DNA of 6,448 nucleotides from Acidobacteriaceae bacterium (GTDB lineage: Bacteria; Acidobacteriota; Terriglobia; Terriglobales; Acidobacteriaceae). Made by a program: the position numbers and the translations under genes. The DNA lies in contig JASHVU010000121.1 in the NCBI GenBank assembly GCA_030044455.1, forward strand, positions 1 to 6,448, written 5' to 3'. The notes beneath the pieces were generated by a model, which searched no databases, had not been told where the DNA came from, and saw nothing but the letters and a program-made list of their open reading frames with translations. Below, one piece after another: positions 1 to 5,942 of the stretch; position 1 is the first letter of the stretch, and each line of letters starts with the position of its first letter.

Positions 1-1
1 G

Positions 2-346
2 ACGAACGGGGTTTTGTTCCTTAAGCTGCGCGACGATCCGAGTACGGTACAGACTCTGACGTTGCCGGTGACGCAGCTGCCGACGCCTTTGAGCGCGACT
101 GCGGCGACGCCTTCCGTCGCAACGCCGCATGCAACCGAGCCAGCCACGGAACCGGCGGCGCCTGCTGCCGTGCCCGCAAGCGCGCCAGCGCCGACACCGC
201 CGTCAACCGGGCCGCAGACGACTGCACCGCAAACAACGGGGCCCGGATCTTCGCAACCGACCCCACCAACAACCAACGAAGGCAAACCAGCTTCGTCCAC
301 GCAGGAAGCGCCGTCAGCGACGGCGAATCAAAGCAAACCCAACTAA
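2..346 (+). CDS. C-terminal end of an unidentified protein with a Pro/Ala/Thr-rich tail (partial)
   Basis: An open frame enters from the left edge (first full codon at 2) and ends with TAA at 344-346, giving about 114 residues. The first 26 or so (TNGVLFLKLRDDPSTVQTLT and the following LPVTQL) look like the last strands of a folded beta-rich domain. The rest is low-complexity, rich in Pro, Ala, Thr, Ser and Gln and nearly free of charge, with imperfect repeats such as TGPQTTAPQTTGP. Such tails occur as disordered spacers at the ends of secreted or envelope proteins, but the part seen is too short to name a family. A TTG at 14 could be read as a start, but the frame is open upstream of it and no ribosome-binding site precedes it, so I treat the gene as truncated by the window. 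The gene converges with the ferredoxin gene. The opposite-strand and other-frame ORFs here are explained by its composition. Confidence 0.6.
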   Translation, partial: TNGVLFLKLRDDPSTVQTLTLPVTQLPTPLSATAATPSVATPHATEPATEPAAPAAVPASAPAPTPPSTGPQTTAPQTTGPGSSQPTPPTTNEGKPASSTQEAPSATANQSKPN

Positions 347-358
347 GCGAGCTGGAAT

Positions 359-378
359 GGCAGAGCGAAGCTGCTGCC
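359..378 (+). terminator. Hairpin just after the left-edge gene, possible terminator
   Basis: GGCAG at 359-363 pairs with CTGCC at 374-378, and AGC at 364-366 pairs with GCT at 370-372, leaving one bulged G (373) and a GAA loop. The stem begins 12 bases after the TAA at 346, where a terminator for the plus-strand gene would be expected. Only two T residues follow it directly, so it is not a classical intrinsic terminator. It may instead protect the mRNA end or work with Rho. Confidence 0.35.
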
Positions 379-403
379 TTGACTGCGCCGGCTAGTGCTT
401 TCT

Positions 404-425
404 CAGGTCTCAAAATCCAGACCTG
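404..425. repeat. Short palindromic element between convergent genes
   Basis: CAGGTCT (404-410) and AGACCTG (419-425) form a perfect 7-bp inverted repeat around the loop CAAAATCC, followed by GAGCACCC. I recall very similar palindromes (AGACCTGGGGCACCC-like) scattered between genes in acidobacterial genomes, so I call it an interspersed intergenic repeat. The copy number cannot be checked from this window. Lying between two convergent genes, it could also help end transcription on both strands. Confidence 0.4.
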
Positions 426-467
426 GAGCACCCAGAGTTAGTGGGACCACTTACTTCCCAAGATTTG

Positions 468-488
468 GGCCACCCAAGTCGAGTGGCC
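468..488 (-). terminator. Hairpin downstream of the ferredoxin gene, weak terminator candidate
   Basis: GGCCAC (468-473) and GTGGCC (483-488) form a 6-bp GC-rich stem with a 9-base loop, starting 28 bases beyond the ferredoxin stop codon on the minus strand. The sequence after it on that strand (CAAATCTT) is only mildly T-rich. The position fits a transcript end but the U-tract is poor. Confidence 0.25.
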
Positions 489-516
489 GAAATTGCGAAG
501 CCATGAGGATTCGAAC

Positions 517-768
517 CTAATTGAAGTACGCCCGGTTTTTTGCAGCGAACTCTGCTTTGTCGGCGGGGAGCTCGTCGATCGGAAAGATGGCGTTCTGCGC
601 GCAAACCGAAGCGCAGTTTCCGCAGTCGATGCACTCATCGGGATTGATGAAGACCTGCGAGACGGTGACCGCGGCCGCATCGCTCTGCTGGGGGGCAATC
701 GCCGCCGTGGTGCATTCCTCTACGCAAACAAAGTCCTTGATGCAGGCATCGGTAACAACATAAGCCAT
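517..768 (-). CDS. Small two-cluster ferredoxin, 83 residues
   Basis: Encodes a small soluble cytoplasmic electron carrier beginning MAYVVTDACIKDFVCVEEC. The C-terminal half carries a complete [4Fe-4S] motif, C46-x2-C49-x2-C52-x3-C56, within INPDECIDCGNCASVC. The N-terminal half has C9-x2-D12-x2-C15-x3-C19. By analogy with two-cluster (7Fe/8Fe) ferredoxins, C19 should ligate with C46/C49/C52, while C9, C15 and C56, perhaps with D12, hold the second cluster. The Pro that usually follows the last Cys of each motif is replaced by Thr20 and Ala57. The C-terminal part (IDELPADKAEFAAKNRAYFN) is an acidic, helix-prone tail. I chose the ATG at 766-768 because GAGGAG lies 10 bases upstream. The longer frame beginning at 816 adds 16 residues with no family match. 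The gene stands alone, convergent with the left-edge gene, and its redox partner is not in the window. The fold assignment is firm but the physiological role is unknown. Confidence 0.93.
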   Translation of the reverse strand: MAYVVTDACIKDFVCVEECTTAAIAPQQSDAAAVTVSQVFINPDECIDCGNCASVCAQNAIFPIDELPADKAEFAAKNRAYFN

Positions 769-778
769 GATAAAAACG

Positions 779-797
779 CTCCTCGAAAGATGAGGAG
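779..797 (-). promoter_or_regulatory. Shine-Dalgarno of the ferredoxin gene, inside a hairpin
   Basis: On the minus strand GAGGAG (779-784) lies 10 bases before the ATG and is the best ribosome-binding site in the window. Immediately upstream on the mRNA is CTCCTC (792-797), its exact complement, separated by a 7-base loop (ATCTTTC). The six-pair stem would hide the whole Shine-Dalgarno. This is seen directly; that it regulates translation (temperature, ligand, small RNA or leader translation) is inference. Confidence 0.5.
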
Positions 798-823
798 GGC
801 CAGGCAGCGCCGGCACTCCGCAG

Positions 824-872
824 TTTTAAGGCTAGCGGGCGCGAATCGGGTGAGGCCGTGATATGAGTCACG
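824..872 (-). promoter_or_regulatory. Putative ferredoxin promoter with CRP/FNR-like palindrome
   Basis: CGTGA-N6-TCACG occupies 857-872. It has the symmetry and spacing of sites bound by the CRP/FNR regulator family (consensus TGTGA-N6-TCACA). Downstream on the minus strand, TAGCCT (829-834) followed by TTAAAA offers a weak -10. A start near 822 would put the palindrome centre about 42 bases upstream, the usual class II activator position. The hexamers are poor matches to sigma-70, as expected for an activated promoter, but the start site is a guess. Confidence 0.35.
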
Positions 873-1003
873 TGCGAGCGAAGAAACGTGGGTGAGGGAA
901 CAATGCCTGCGGCAAGCTCGAAATGGAAGGGGTGGAATCAACCGCGCGAACCTTGTTCCAAGCCTTCATGTTGTCAGTCAGAAAATTATTAGGGAACCAA
1001 TGC
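873..1003. other. Intergenic stretch with no recognised gene
   Basis: This is the upstream part of the 316-base gap between the ferredoxin start and the stop codon of the outer-membrane protein gene. I see no frame with a credible start and ribosome-binding site. A plus-strand frame from GTG 892 runs through the palindromic repeat at 1004-1047 and has no family character. The stretch 983-1000 is locally AT-rich. Nothing else is assigned here. Confidence 0.5.
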
Positions 1004-1047
1004 GGATCCTTCGACTCCGTCCGCCACGGCGGACTTTGCTCAGGATG
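1004..1047. repeat. Nested-palindrome intergenic repeat (GGATCCTTCGACTCC type)
   Basis: ATCCT (1006-1010) pairs with AGGAT (1042-1046), enclosing GTCCGC (1019-1024) paired with GCGGAC (1029-1034) around a CACG loop. The element reads GGATCCTTCGACTCC, then the inner hairpin, then CTTTGCTCAGGATGA. I recall this as a high-copy intergenic repeat in acidobacterial and several other bacterial genomes. It lies 38 bases past the stop of the beta-barrel gene, so it could also stabilise or end that transcript. Confidence 0.55.
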
Positions 1048-1084
1048 ACAACTCTACAGAAGCCGCGAGTCTCAAACTGCGTTT

Positions 1085-1675
1085 TTAGGGGATGTTGACT
1101 CTGATTCCAGCGCTGACGCTGGCGGTGGTCATGGCCCCGTAGGTGAACCCGGGCCAGTACTGCCACTCGGCGTCAGCGGCGCGGATGTGGAGATTGTGGT
1201 TGAGACTGTAGTCGAGGCCGCCGCCTGCGGTAACCACCATGTAGTGTCCGGTTGCGTAGTTGTAGGGGAAGTTGAAATAGCCCTCGCCGATCAGTCCTTT
1301 TACGTAGGGCTGGAAGCGGCCAAAGTTCTTGCGATAGCGAGCGCCGATTGAATAGGTTGTGAAGTGCAGATCGGCGGTCTGGCGAAACTGGACAAAGCGG
1401 GCCTCGCCCTCGACTCCAAGATGGCGCGCGGTGTCGAAATCGGCGAAGCCGGTGATGCCGACCATTTTGCGTTCTCCATATTGAACGTACATGCCGGAGC
1501 CGGTGACTCCCGCCGAAAGCCCAAACCCGCCGGATGAGGCTGTAGGCGCGACCTGGGCATGCGCTGCGCCGGCCAATGCCAGCGTGATGGAGGCAACTCC
1601 GAGGGCCACGGCCAGCCGGAAAGAGAAGACCGGTCGTGGATTCCGCCGCTTGTCGTGATTTGGCAAAATGATCAT
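1085..1675 (-). CDS. Small outer-membrane beta-barrel protein (OMP_b-brl-like), 196 residues
   Basis: A signal peptide is clear: basic n-region KRRNPR (9-14), hydrophobic core LAVALGVASITLALAG (21-36), and a likely signal peptidase I site after A40 (AHA|QV). The mature ~156 residues alternate polar and aromatic/aliphatic residues and are rich in Gly and Tyr. Examples are LGVEGEARF, YSIGARYRKNFG, FQPYVKGLIGEGYF and TAGGGLDYSLNHNLHIRAADAEWQYW. This is the pattern and size of eight-stranded barrels of the OmpA/OMP_b-brl kind. The last residues are VNIP, lacking the terminal Phe or Trp typical of BAM substrates. I chose ATG 1673-1675 because AGGAA (1680-1684) precedes it at 4 bases. A GTG at 1703-1705 would add ten residues but has no ribosome-binding site. 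It starts 34 bases after the large surface-protein gene on the same strand, so co-transcription is likely. The exact function is unknown. Confidence 0.82.
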   Translation of the reverse strand: MIILPNHDKRRNPRPVFSFRLAVALGVASITLALAGAAHAQVAPTASSGGFGLSAGVTGSGMYVQYGERKMVGITGFADFDTARHLGVEGEARFVQFRQTADLHFTTYSIGARYRKNFGRFQPYVKGLIGEGYFNFPYNYATGHYMVVTAGGGLDYSLNHNLHIRAADAEWQYWPGFTYGAMTTASVSAGIRVNIP

Positions 1676-1709
1676 CTTGTTCCTGTGCCTGATGCGTGCA
1701 ATCACGCCG

Positions 1710-4700
1710 CTATTTTGTGATGGTCAAAGACAGGGTTGTGTAGTGAATGGTGTTGCTCTGCGTTCCGGTTCCCGTTATCTCAATGGTGTAGGTGCCGGGA
1801 GCGACGGTGGATCCGCCGAAGCTGTTGCAGCCAGTGGCGACGAGAGCGCCCAGCGAAAGCACCGCAATAAGCACGATGGTGAGGAACGATGCGGTTCGTC
1901 TGCGCAGCCGCCAGAAGACAAGGCCGAAGATGAGGCTGAAAGGCAGGAACACGCCAGCGAGGCTAAAGCCGCGGCCCTTGCTCGAGTTCATTGCCGATGT
2001 TCCGCCGCTAAGCGGCGAGTTGGTGTCGATGGTCAGTTGCGAAGTTGCAGTTCCGTTGGCCGCGAGTGCGACCGACGGTTTCACGAAGGTGCAGGTAACC
2101 CCCGCGGGAAGCGATGCGCAGCCCAGCGCGATGGTGTCAGAGAAACCGCCCACCGAGGCAATGTTCACCGCTACGGTGGCATTTTGCGAGGCAGCCATGC
2201 TGAGGGTATTGGGAGTGACGGTAAGACTGAATTGGGACGGCGCGCCATTGACGCTGACGGGAGCGGATTGCGATGGAGCGTGCAGGGAGTCGCCGCCATA
2301 CGCGGCCACCACCTGGAAGGTTCCGTTGGGAAGGTTGGGAATAAGAGAAGCTACACCGCTGGAGTCGAGCGTGACCGATCCAATGGTATTGCCGTTGGTG
2401 GTGAAAGTGATGGTGCCGGTGGGTGTGGGCCCTTCACTGCCGGTGACCACGCCTACGAGCAACACCTGGGGAGGCGTGCCGGTAGTGGCTGTTGCAACCA
2501 GGTCAGTGGTGGTGGGAATGAGCCCGATGGTGAGGGTCACCGCAGGCGAGGTGCTGGTTGCGTTGTTTGCATCTCCGCTATAGACCGCGGTGATGGCATA
2601 AGTGCCAACTGCCAGGGATGAGTTGGTAAGGACCGCTGTGCCGTTGGTCAAGGTTTGAGGAGTTCCCAGAACCGTGGTGCCCGCCATGAAGGTGACTGTG
2701 CCCGTAGGCGCCACGCCGTTGCCGGTAACCTTGGCGCTGAAAGTAATGGTGCTGCCGACTGGCGCGGTGGTGGGCGTGACAGTGAGCGCGACGGCGGTCG
2801 CGGCGGTGTTGATGGTCAGTGTATAGGCAGCGGAGGTGCTGCCGCCGAGATTGGCGTTACCGGCGTAGGTGGCCACCACCTGATAGGTTCCCGCGGCGAG
2901 CGCTGGCTTGATGGTTGCCGTACCGTTGGTAAGAGTCGCAGTGCCCAGAGTCGTAGCGCCCGAGGTAAAGGTGACCGTGCCGGTGAGCAGCGACGCGTTT
3001 GCGGTGGAGGTGACGGTTGCGGTTATCGGTTCCGGCACCTGGGCGATGCCTGGATTTGGATTCGCGGTCACGGTGATGGATGTCGGCGTACCATTCACGA
3101 CCTGGTTGTACGGAGGCGACGAAGTGGATCCTGAGAAATTGTTGTCGCCCAGATAGGTGACGGTGATGGGATGAGTGCCCACTGCCAGCGACGCGGTTTG
3201 GAATTGCGCGGTTGCGGGATTGCCGTTCAAAGTTCCGGTGCCGATCTGGGTACCGTTATCGAGGAAGTTGACCTTGCCTGAGGGCGCGATTGTAGTCGTT
3301 GTGCCGGGAGAGACTGTCGCAGTGAAAGTGACCTGGGTTCCATAGGTCGACGGATTTGGGGTCGAGGTGACTGAGCTGGTGGATGTGGTCTGAACGTCCT
3401 GGTTGAGCACCGCGGAGGTGCTGCCGAGAACGTATATGGTGGCATCGCCGCTGTACACCGCGGTGATGGGGTTGATGCCTAATGGCAGAGCGGCAGTTGC
3501 GTAGGTTACGATCCCGTTCGCGGGCAGCGCCTGGGGGGTGCCCAGAACGGTTGCGCCATTCATAAAGGTGACCGTGCCATCCGGCGTAACACTTCCTCCG
3601 CCGGTGACAGCTACGGTGGCAGTGAACGTGACGCTCTGGCCCGGAGCCGACGGATTTGCGCTCGAGGTGAGCGTAGTGGTTGTCACTTCATTCACGATCT
3701 GCGACAGGGCTGGCGCGCCGTTATCCGTCGAAGTGCTGGAGGTGTGGGAAGCATCTCCGCTGTAAGCCGCCACGATAATGTGCTGACCGACCGCAAGCGT
3801 CGAAATTGCGAATGTCGCTGTCGCCGAGGTCCCCGATGCGGTCACAGCAAGCCCGCTGACCAGCGTTGTCAGGGTGCCGTTGAACGTATCTGTAATTGCG
3901 ACGGTTCCGTTCAGAGTGCCGGTGCCGGTAGTTATTTTGACCGTGAAGGTGACTTTCTGGCCGAAGTCTGAGGGATTGAGACTCGAAGCGATGGTGGTGG
4001 TAGTGGAGTTGAGCGCCTGGGCCTCGCCCACGATCTCGATGTTGAGCGGCGAACTTGGGGTCTGGCTGGTGACGTCGATATTCGGAAGGGGCGTAACAGG
4101 ATTGCCAGTCACCGTTGGCGCGAATACCGCACCCACAATGCAAGGGTCGCCGACACCGAGAGAAGCGGTGGTGCTGCAGGTGGTGGTGCCGGCATCAACC
4201 TGGGCGTTGGCGGCGGGAGTGATGCCTGTGAGGTTGAGCGCCAGATTGCCAATGTTCTCAACTGTGACGAGCTGGGGCTGTGACGTTTGGCCAACGCGGA
4301 TGACATTTGTAGCCGGCGGCGGCAGCAGGTCGACAATCGAAAGATTGCTCTGCATCTCCTGCACAACCATCTCGAGCGTGTCGCCGATGAACAGGTCACC
4401 CTGGCCGTCGAAGGCGAGGCCGACCGGTCCGTAAAAACTAAGCTGCGTAAACGGCGGGGCCTTGGGGAACTCGTAAGTCTGATTATTCGCTGTGCTGATA
4501 ATGGTCTCGATATCCAGTGTGCCGACGCTCACCTTTCTGATGGCGTTGTTCTGGGTATCTGCAATGTAGATATTCTGTGCCGGGTCAATTGCAACGCCGG
4601 AGGGAGCAAAGAGCGTGGCGTTCTTGGCCAGACCTCCATCGCCCGTATAGGAAGCCGTGCCGGTGCCCGCAAAGGTGCTGATTGTGCTCGAACTGGTGAC

Positions 4701-5942
4701 AACTCCGCTGGTTGCCGCCACCATGCGCACCCGATTGTGCGAAGAGTCAGGAATATACATGTCACCGGCTGCATCGAAGGCGACAGGATAGGGGTTGTCC
4801 AGGCCGGCCTGAAGGGCGGTGCAGCCGTCGCCCACTGCGCTGGAGTTCCCGCAGCCTGCAGCTTCTCCGGCAAAGGTGGTAATAACGCCGGAAGGCGCAA
4901 TCATGCGAATACGGTTGTTGGAGGTATCGGCGATGTATAGATTCCCGAAGACATCCAGGGTGGCGCCTTGAGGCTGATTCAGAGTGGCTTGGGTGGCCGG
5001 GCAGCCGTCGCCCAGATTGTCAGTCTTACCGGCGCACAATCCGCTCGTGCCCGCCAGATTGCCGGCAAAGACCGTGATAAGGCCGGATACGGCGTTCACC
5101 TCACGAATCAGGTTGTTGCCAGAATCGGCGATATAGAGGTTTCCGGCGCCGTCAACCGTCACGCCGCCCGGACTGGAGAGAGTTGACAACCCGGCTGCGC
5201 AGCCGTCGCCAAATGTGTCTGTTTCGCCGGCGCAACCACCACCCCCGCCGGCGACGGTGATGATGATGCCTGCCGCCGTGCACTTTGATTGCGTGCCATT
5301 GATAATGCCGCTGGATGCGGCTGCGCAGACCATTCTCACCCGGTTATGCCCATTGTCGGCGATGTAGAAATTGCCGGCACCGTCAAATGCCAGACCCGAG
5401 GGAAGATAAAGCTCGGCCGATGTGGCCGCCCCGCCGTCACCCAAGACGCCCAGGTAGTCGCCGTTGCCAGCGAAGGTGGTTACGTAACCGGGGACAAATG
5501 CGGGCACGGGGCCGAGTCCGGTGCCATAAATAGTTGTGGACCCGATAAGGCTGCCGGTGCTGTCGTAAGCAGCGACCGCGCCCAGGCGCAGCCCCGGCGC
5601 CGTCGGTGTGAAGGTAACGCCGACATTACAGGTTCCGGAGGAACCGCTGGAGCAGGTGGTAAGTGCCGCATCAACGGTGAAGTCAGAACTCGGCTGGCCC
5701 AGGGTGAGCACGCTGGCAGTGCTGTATGTGCCGCTGATCGTGACGGGCACGGCTTGGCTGGTTGCCACGCCCACATTCTCACTGGTAAAGCCGGCCTGCG
5801 CACCTGCGCCTGAAGCTCCCAGAACCAGGACTGCCAAGGTAGCAACGCTTCGGAAGGCGATCCTGCTCCAGGCTGAGATCCCGGTTTTAGTGATCTGAAT
5901 GGAAGAGACAAGGTTGGCAAAGAGAACACTTATGCGGCTCAT
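1710..5942 (-). CDS. Giant secreted NHL-repeat / Ig-like-repeat surface protein, 1410 residues
   Basis: Probably an exported, envelope-attached or surface protein. In order: signal peptide (core 33-48, cleavage near GAQA50); choice-of-anchor-D-like domain (51-150); six NHL motifs of the form PxGxxxDxxGNLYIADxxNNRIR at about 181, 258, 324, 384, 447 and 506, enough for a six-bladed propeller; an ASH/choice-of-anchor-D-like domain (531-642); six Big_3-type Ig modules (643-1232), each with a YSGD-like turn (727, 830, 930, 1026, 1121, 1215); and a final Ig-like domain split by two hydrophobic segments (1326-1344 and 1353-1371) before its last strands (1377-1410). No catalytic motif is visible, so binding or adhesion is more likely than catalysis. 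Start: ATG 5940-5942 has GGAG (5949-5952) at 6 bases. A TTG at 5975 would add 11 residues without a good site. The frame is continuous with no frameshift. Long plus-strand frames opposite it are composition shadows. The family is clear; the ligand and exact anchoring are unknown. Confidence 0.9.
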   Translation of the reverse strand: MSRISVLFANLVSSIQITKTGISAWSRIAFRSVATLAVLVLGASGAGAQAGFTSENVGVATSQAVPVTISGTYSTASVLTLGQPSSDFTVDAALTTCSSGSSGTCNVGVTFTPTAPGLRLGAVAAYDSTGSLIGSTTIYGTGLGPVPAFVPGYVTTFAGNGDYLGVLGDGGAATSAELYLPSGLAFDGAGNFYIADNGHNRVRMVCAAASSGIINGTQSKCTAAGIIITVAGGGGGCAGETDTFGDGCAAGLSTLSSPGGVTVDGAGNLYIADSGNNLIREVNAVSGLITVFAGNLAGTSGLCAGKTDNLGDGCPATQATLNQPQGATLDVFGNLYIADTSNNRIRMIAPSGVITTFAGEAAGCGNSSAVGDGCTALQAGLDNPYPVAFDAAGDMYIPDSSHNRVRMVAATSGVVTSSSTISTFAGTGTASYTGDGGLAKNATLFAPSGVAIDPAQNIYIADTQNNAIRKVSVGTLDIETIISTANNQTYEFPKAPPFTQLSFYGPVGLAFDGQGDLFIGDTLEMVVQEMQSNLSIVDLLPPPATNVIRVGQTSQPQLVTVENIGNLALNLTGITPAANAQVDAGTTTCSTTASLGVGDPCIVGAVFAPTVTGNPVTPLPNIDVTSQTPSSPLNIEIVGEAQALNSTTTTIASSLNPSDFGQKVTFTVKITTGTGTLNGTVAITDTFNGTLTTLVSGLAVTASGTSATATFAISTLAVGQHIIVAAYSGDASHTSSTSTDNGAPALSQIVNEVTTTTLTSSANPSAPGQSVTFTATVAVTGGGSVTPDGTVTFMNGATVLGTPQALPANGIVTYATAALPLGINPITAVYSGDATIYVLGSTSAVLNQDVQTTSTSSVTSTPNPSTYGTQVTFTATVSPGTTTTIAPSGKVNFLDNGTQIGTGTLNGNPATAQFQTASLAVGTHPITVTYLGDNNFSGSTSSPPYNQVVNGTPTSITVTANPNPGIAQVPEPITATVTSTANASLLTGTVTFTSGATTLGTATLTNGTATIKPALAAGTYQVVATYAGNANLGGSTSAAYTLTINTAATAVALTVTPTTAPVGSTITFSAKVTGNGVAPTGTVTFMAGTTVLGTPQTLTNGTAVLTNSSLAVGTYAITAVYSGDANNATSTSPAVTLTIGLIPTTTDLVATATTGTPPQVLLVGVVTGSEGPTPTGTITFTTNGNTIGSVTLDSSGVASLIPNLPNGTFQVVAAYGGDSLHAPSQSAPVSVNGAPSQFSLTVTPNTLSMAASQNATVAVNIASVGGFSDTIALGCASLPAGVTCTFVKPSVALAANGTATSQLTIDTNSPLSGGTSAMNSSKGRGFSLAGVFLPFSLIFGLVFWRLRRRTASFLTIVLIAVLSLGALVATGCNSFGGSTVAPGTYTIEITGTGTQSNTIHYTTLSLTITK
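1827..1979 (-). other. Paired hydrophobic segments with RLRRR and a lone lipobox-like Cys inside the surface protein
   Basis: Residues 1322-1372 of the large protein. KGRG is followed by hydrophobic segment 1 (1326-1344), the basic cluster RLRRR (1345-1349), and hydrophobic segment 2 (1353-1371), which ends VATGC with Cys1372. Segment 1 plus basic residues resembles a C-terminal sorting tail (PEP-CTERM or LPXTG style). RRR plus segment 2 plus TGC resembles a lipoprotein signal peptide, although Ala at -3 is not ideal. Ig-type strands continue on both sides. I recall the same layout in other acidobacterial Ig-repeat proteins. Confidence 0.6.
2247..4016 (-). repeat. Six tandem Ig-like (Big_3-type) modules
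   Basis: Six modules of about 92-110 residues cover residues 643-1232 of the surface protein. The shared pattern is a Thr-rich first strand, then NPSxxGxxVTFTATV, GTVTFxxGxxxLGT, and LAVGTxxITAVYSGD. Sequences have diverged enough that DNA-level recombination between modules looks unlikely to be frequent. Such arrays usually act as extended stalks on the cell surface. Confidence 0.8.
4353..5486 (-). repeat. Six NHL repeats forming a predicted beta-propeller
   Basis: Residues 153-530 of the surface protein. Each repeat pairs TFAG with a GDGG or GDGC loop and then the NHL core with LYIAD. The sixth (PVGLAFDGQGDLFIGDTLEM) is degenerate. The GDGC loops leave near-identical DNA (GCAGCCGTCGCC on the plus strand) at 4821, 5001 and 5199, reflecting the 60-66-residue period. 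NHL propellers usually bind proteins, peptides or other ligands. Confidence 0.85.

Noticed and set aside
897..959. Inverted repeat GGAACAA / TTGTTCC, considered as a tRNA-like or mobile-element end
   Set aside because: Seven-bp arms 49 bases apart are expected many times by chance in 6 kb. There is no T-arm or D-arm and no enclosed gene.
892..1098. Plus-strand frame from GTG 892
   Set aside because: It reads through the palindromic repeat at 1004-1047 and into the end of the beta-barrel gene. It has no domain character.
1703..1705. GTG as the start of the beta-barrel gene
   Set aside because: No Shine-Dalgarno precedes it and it nearly abuts the upstream stop. ATG 1673-1675 has AGGAA at 4 bases.
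1668..2621. 317-residue plus-strand frame opposite the end of the surface-protein gene
   Set aside because: It is a shadow of the long minus-strand gene. It is Gly/Arg/Ala/Ser-rich with no domain or signal, and the opposite frame has clear Ig modules.
4287..4940. 217-residue plus-strand frame opposite the NHL region
   Set aside because: The minus strand carries unmistakable NHL motifs here. The plus frame only mirrors their repeat structure and has no recognisable fold.
4817..5214. Repeated GCAGCCGTCGCC motif considered as a CRISPR-like or regulatory array
   Set aside because: The copies are in frame and encode the GDGC loops of the NHL repeats. The spacing follows the protein repeat (60-66 codons) and the sequences between are homologous coding DNA.
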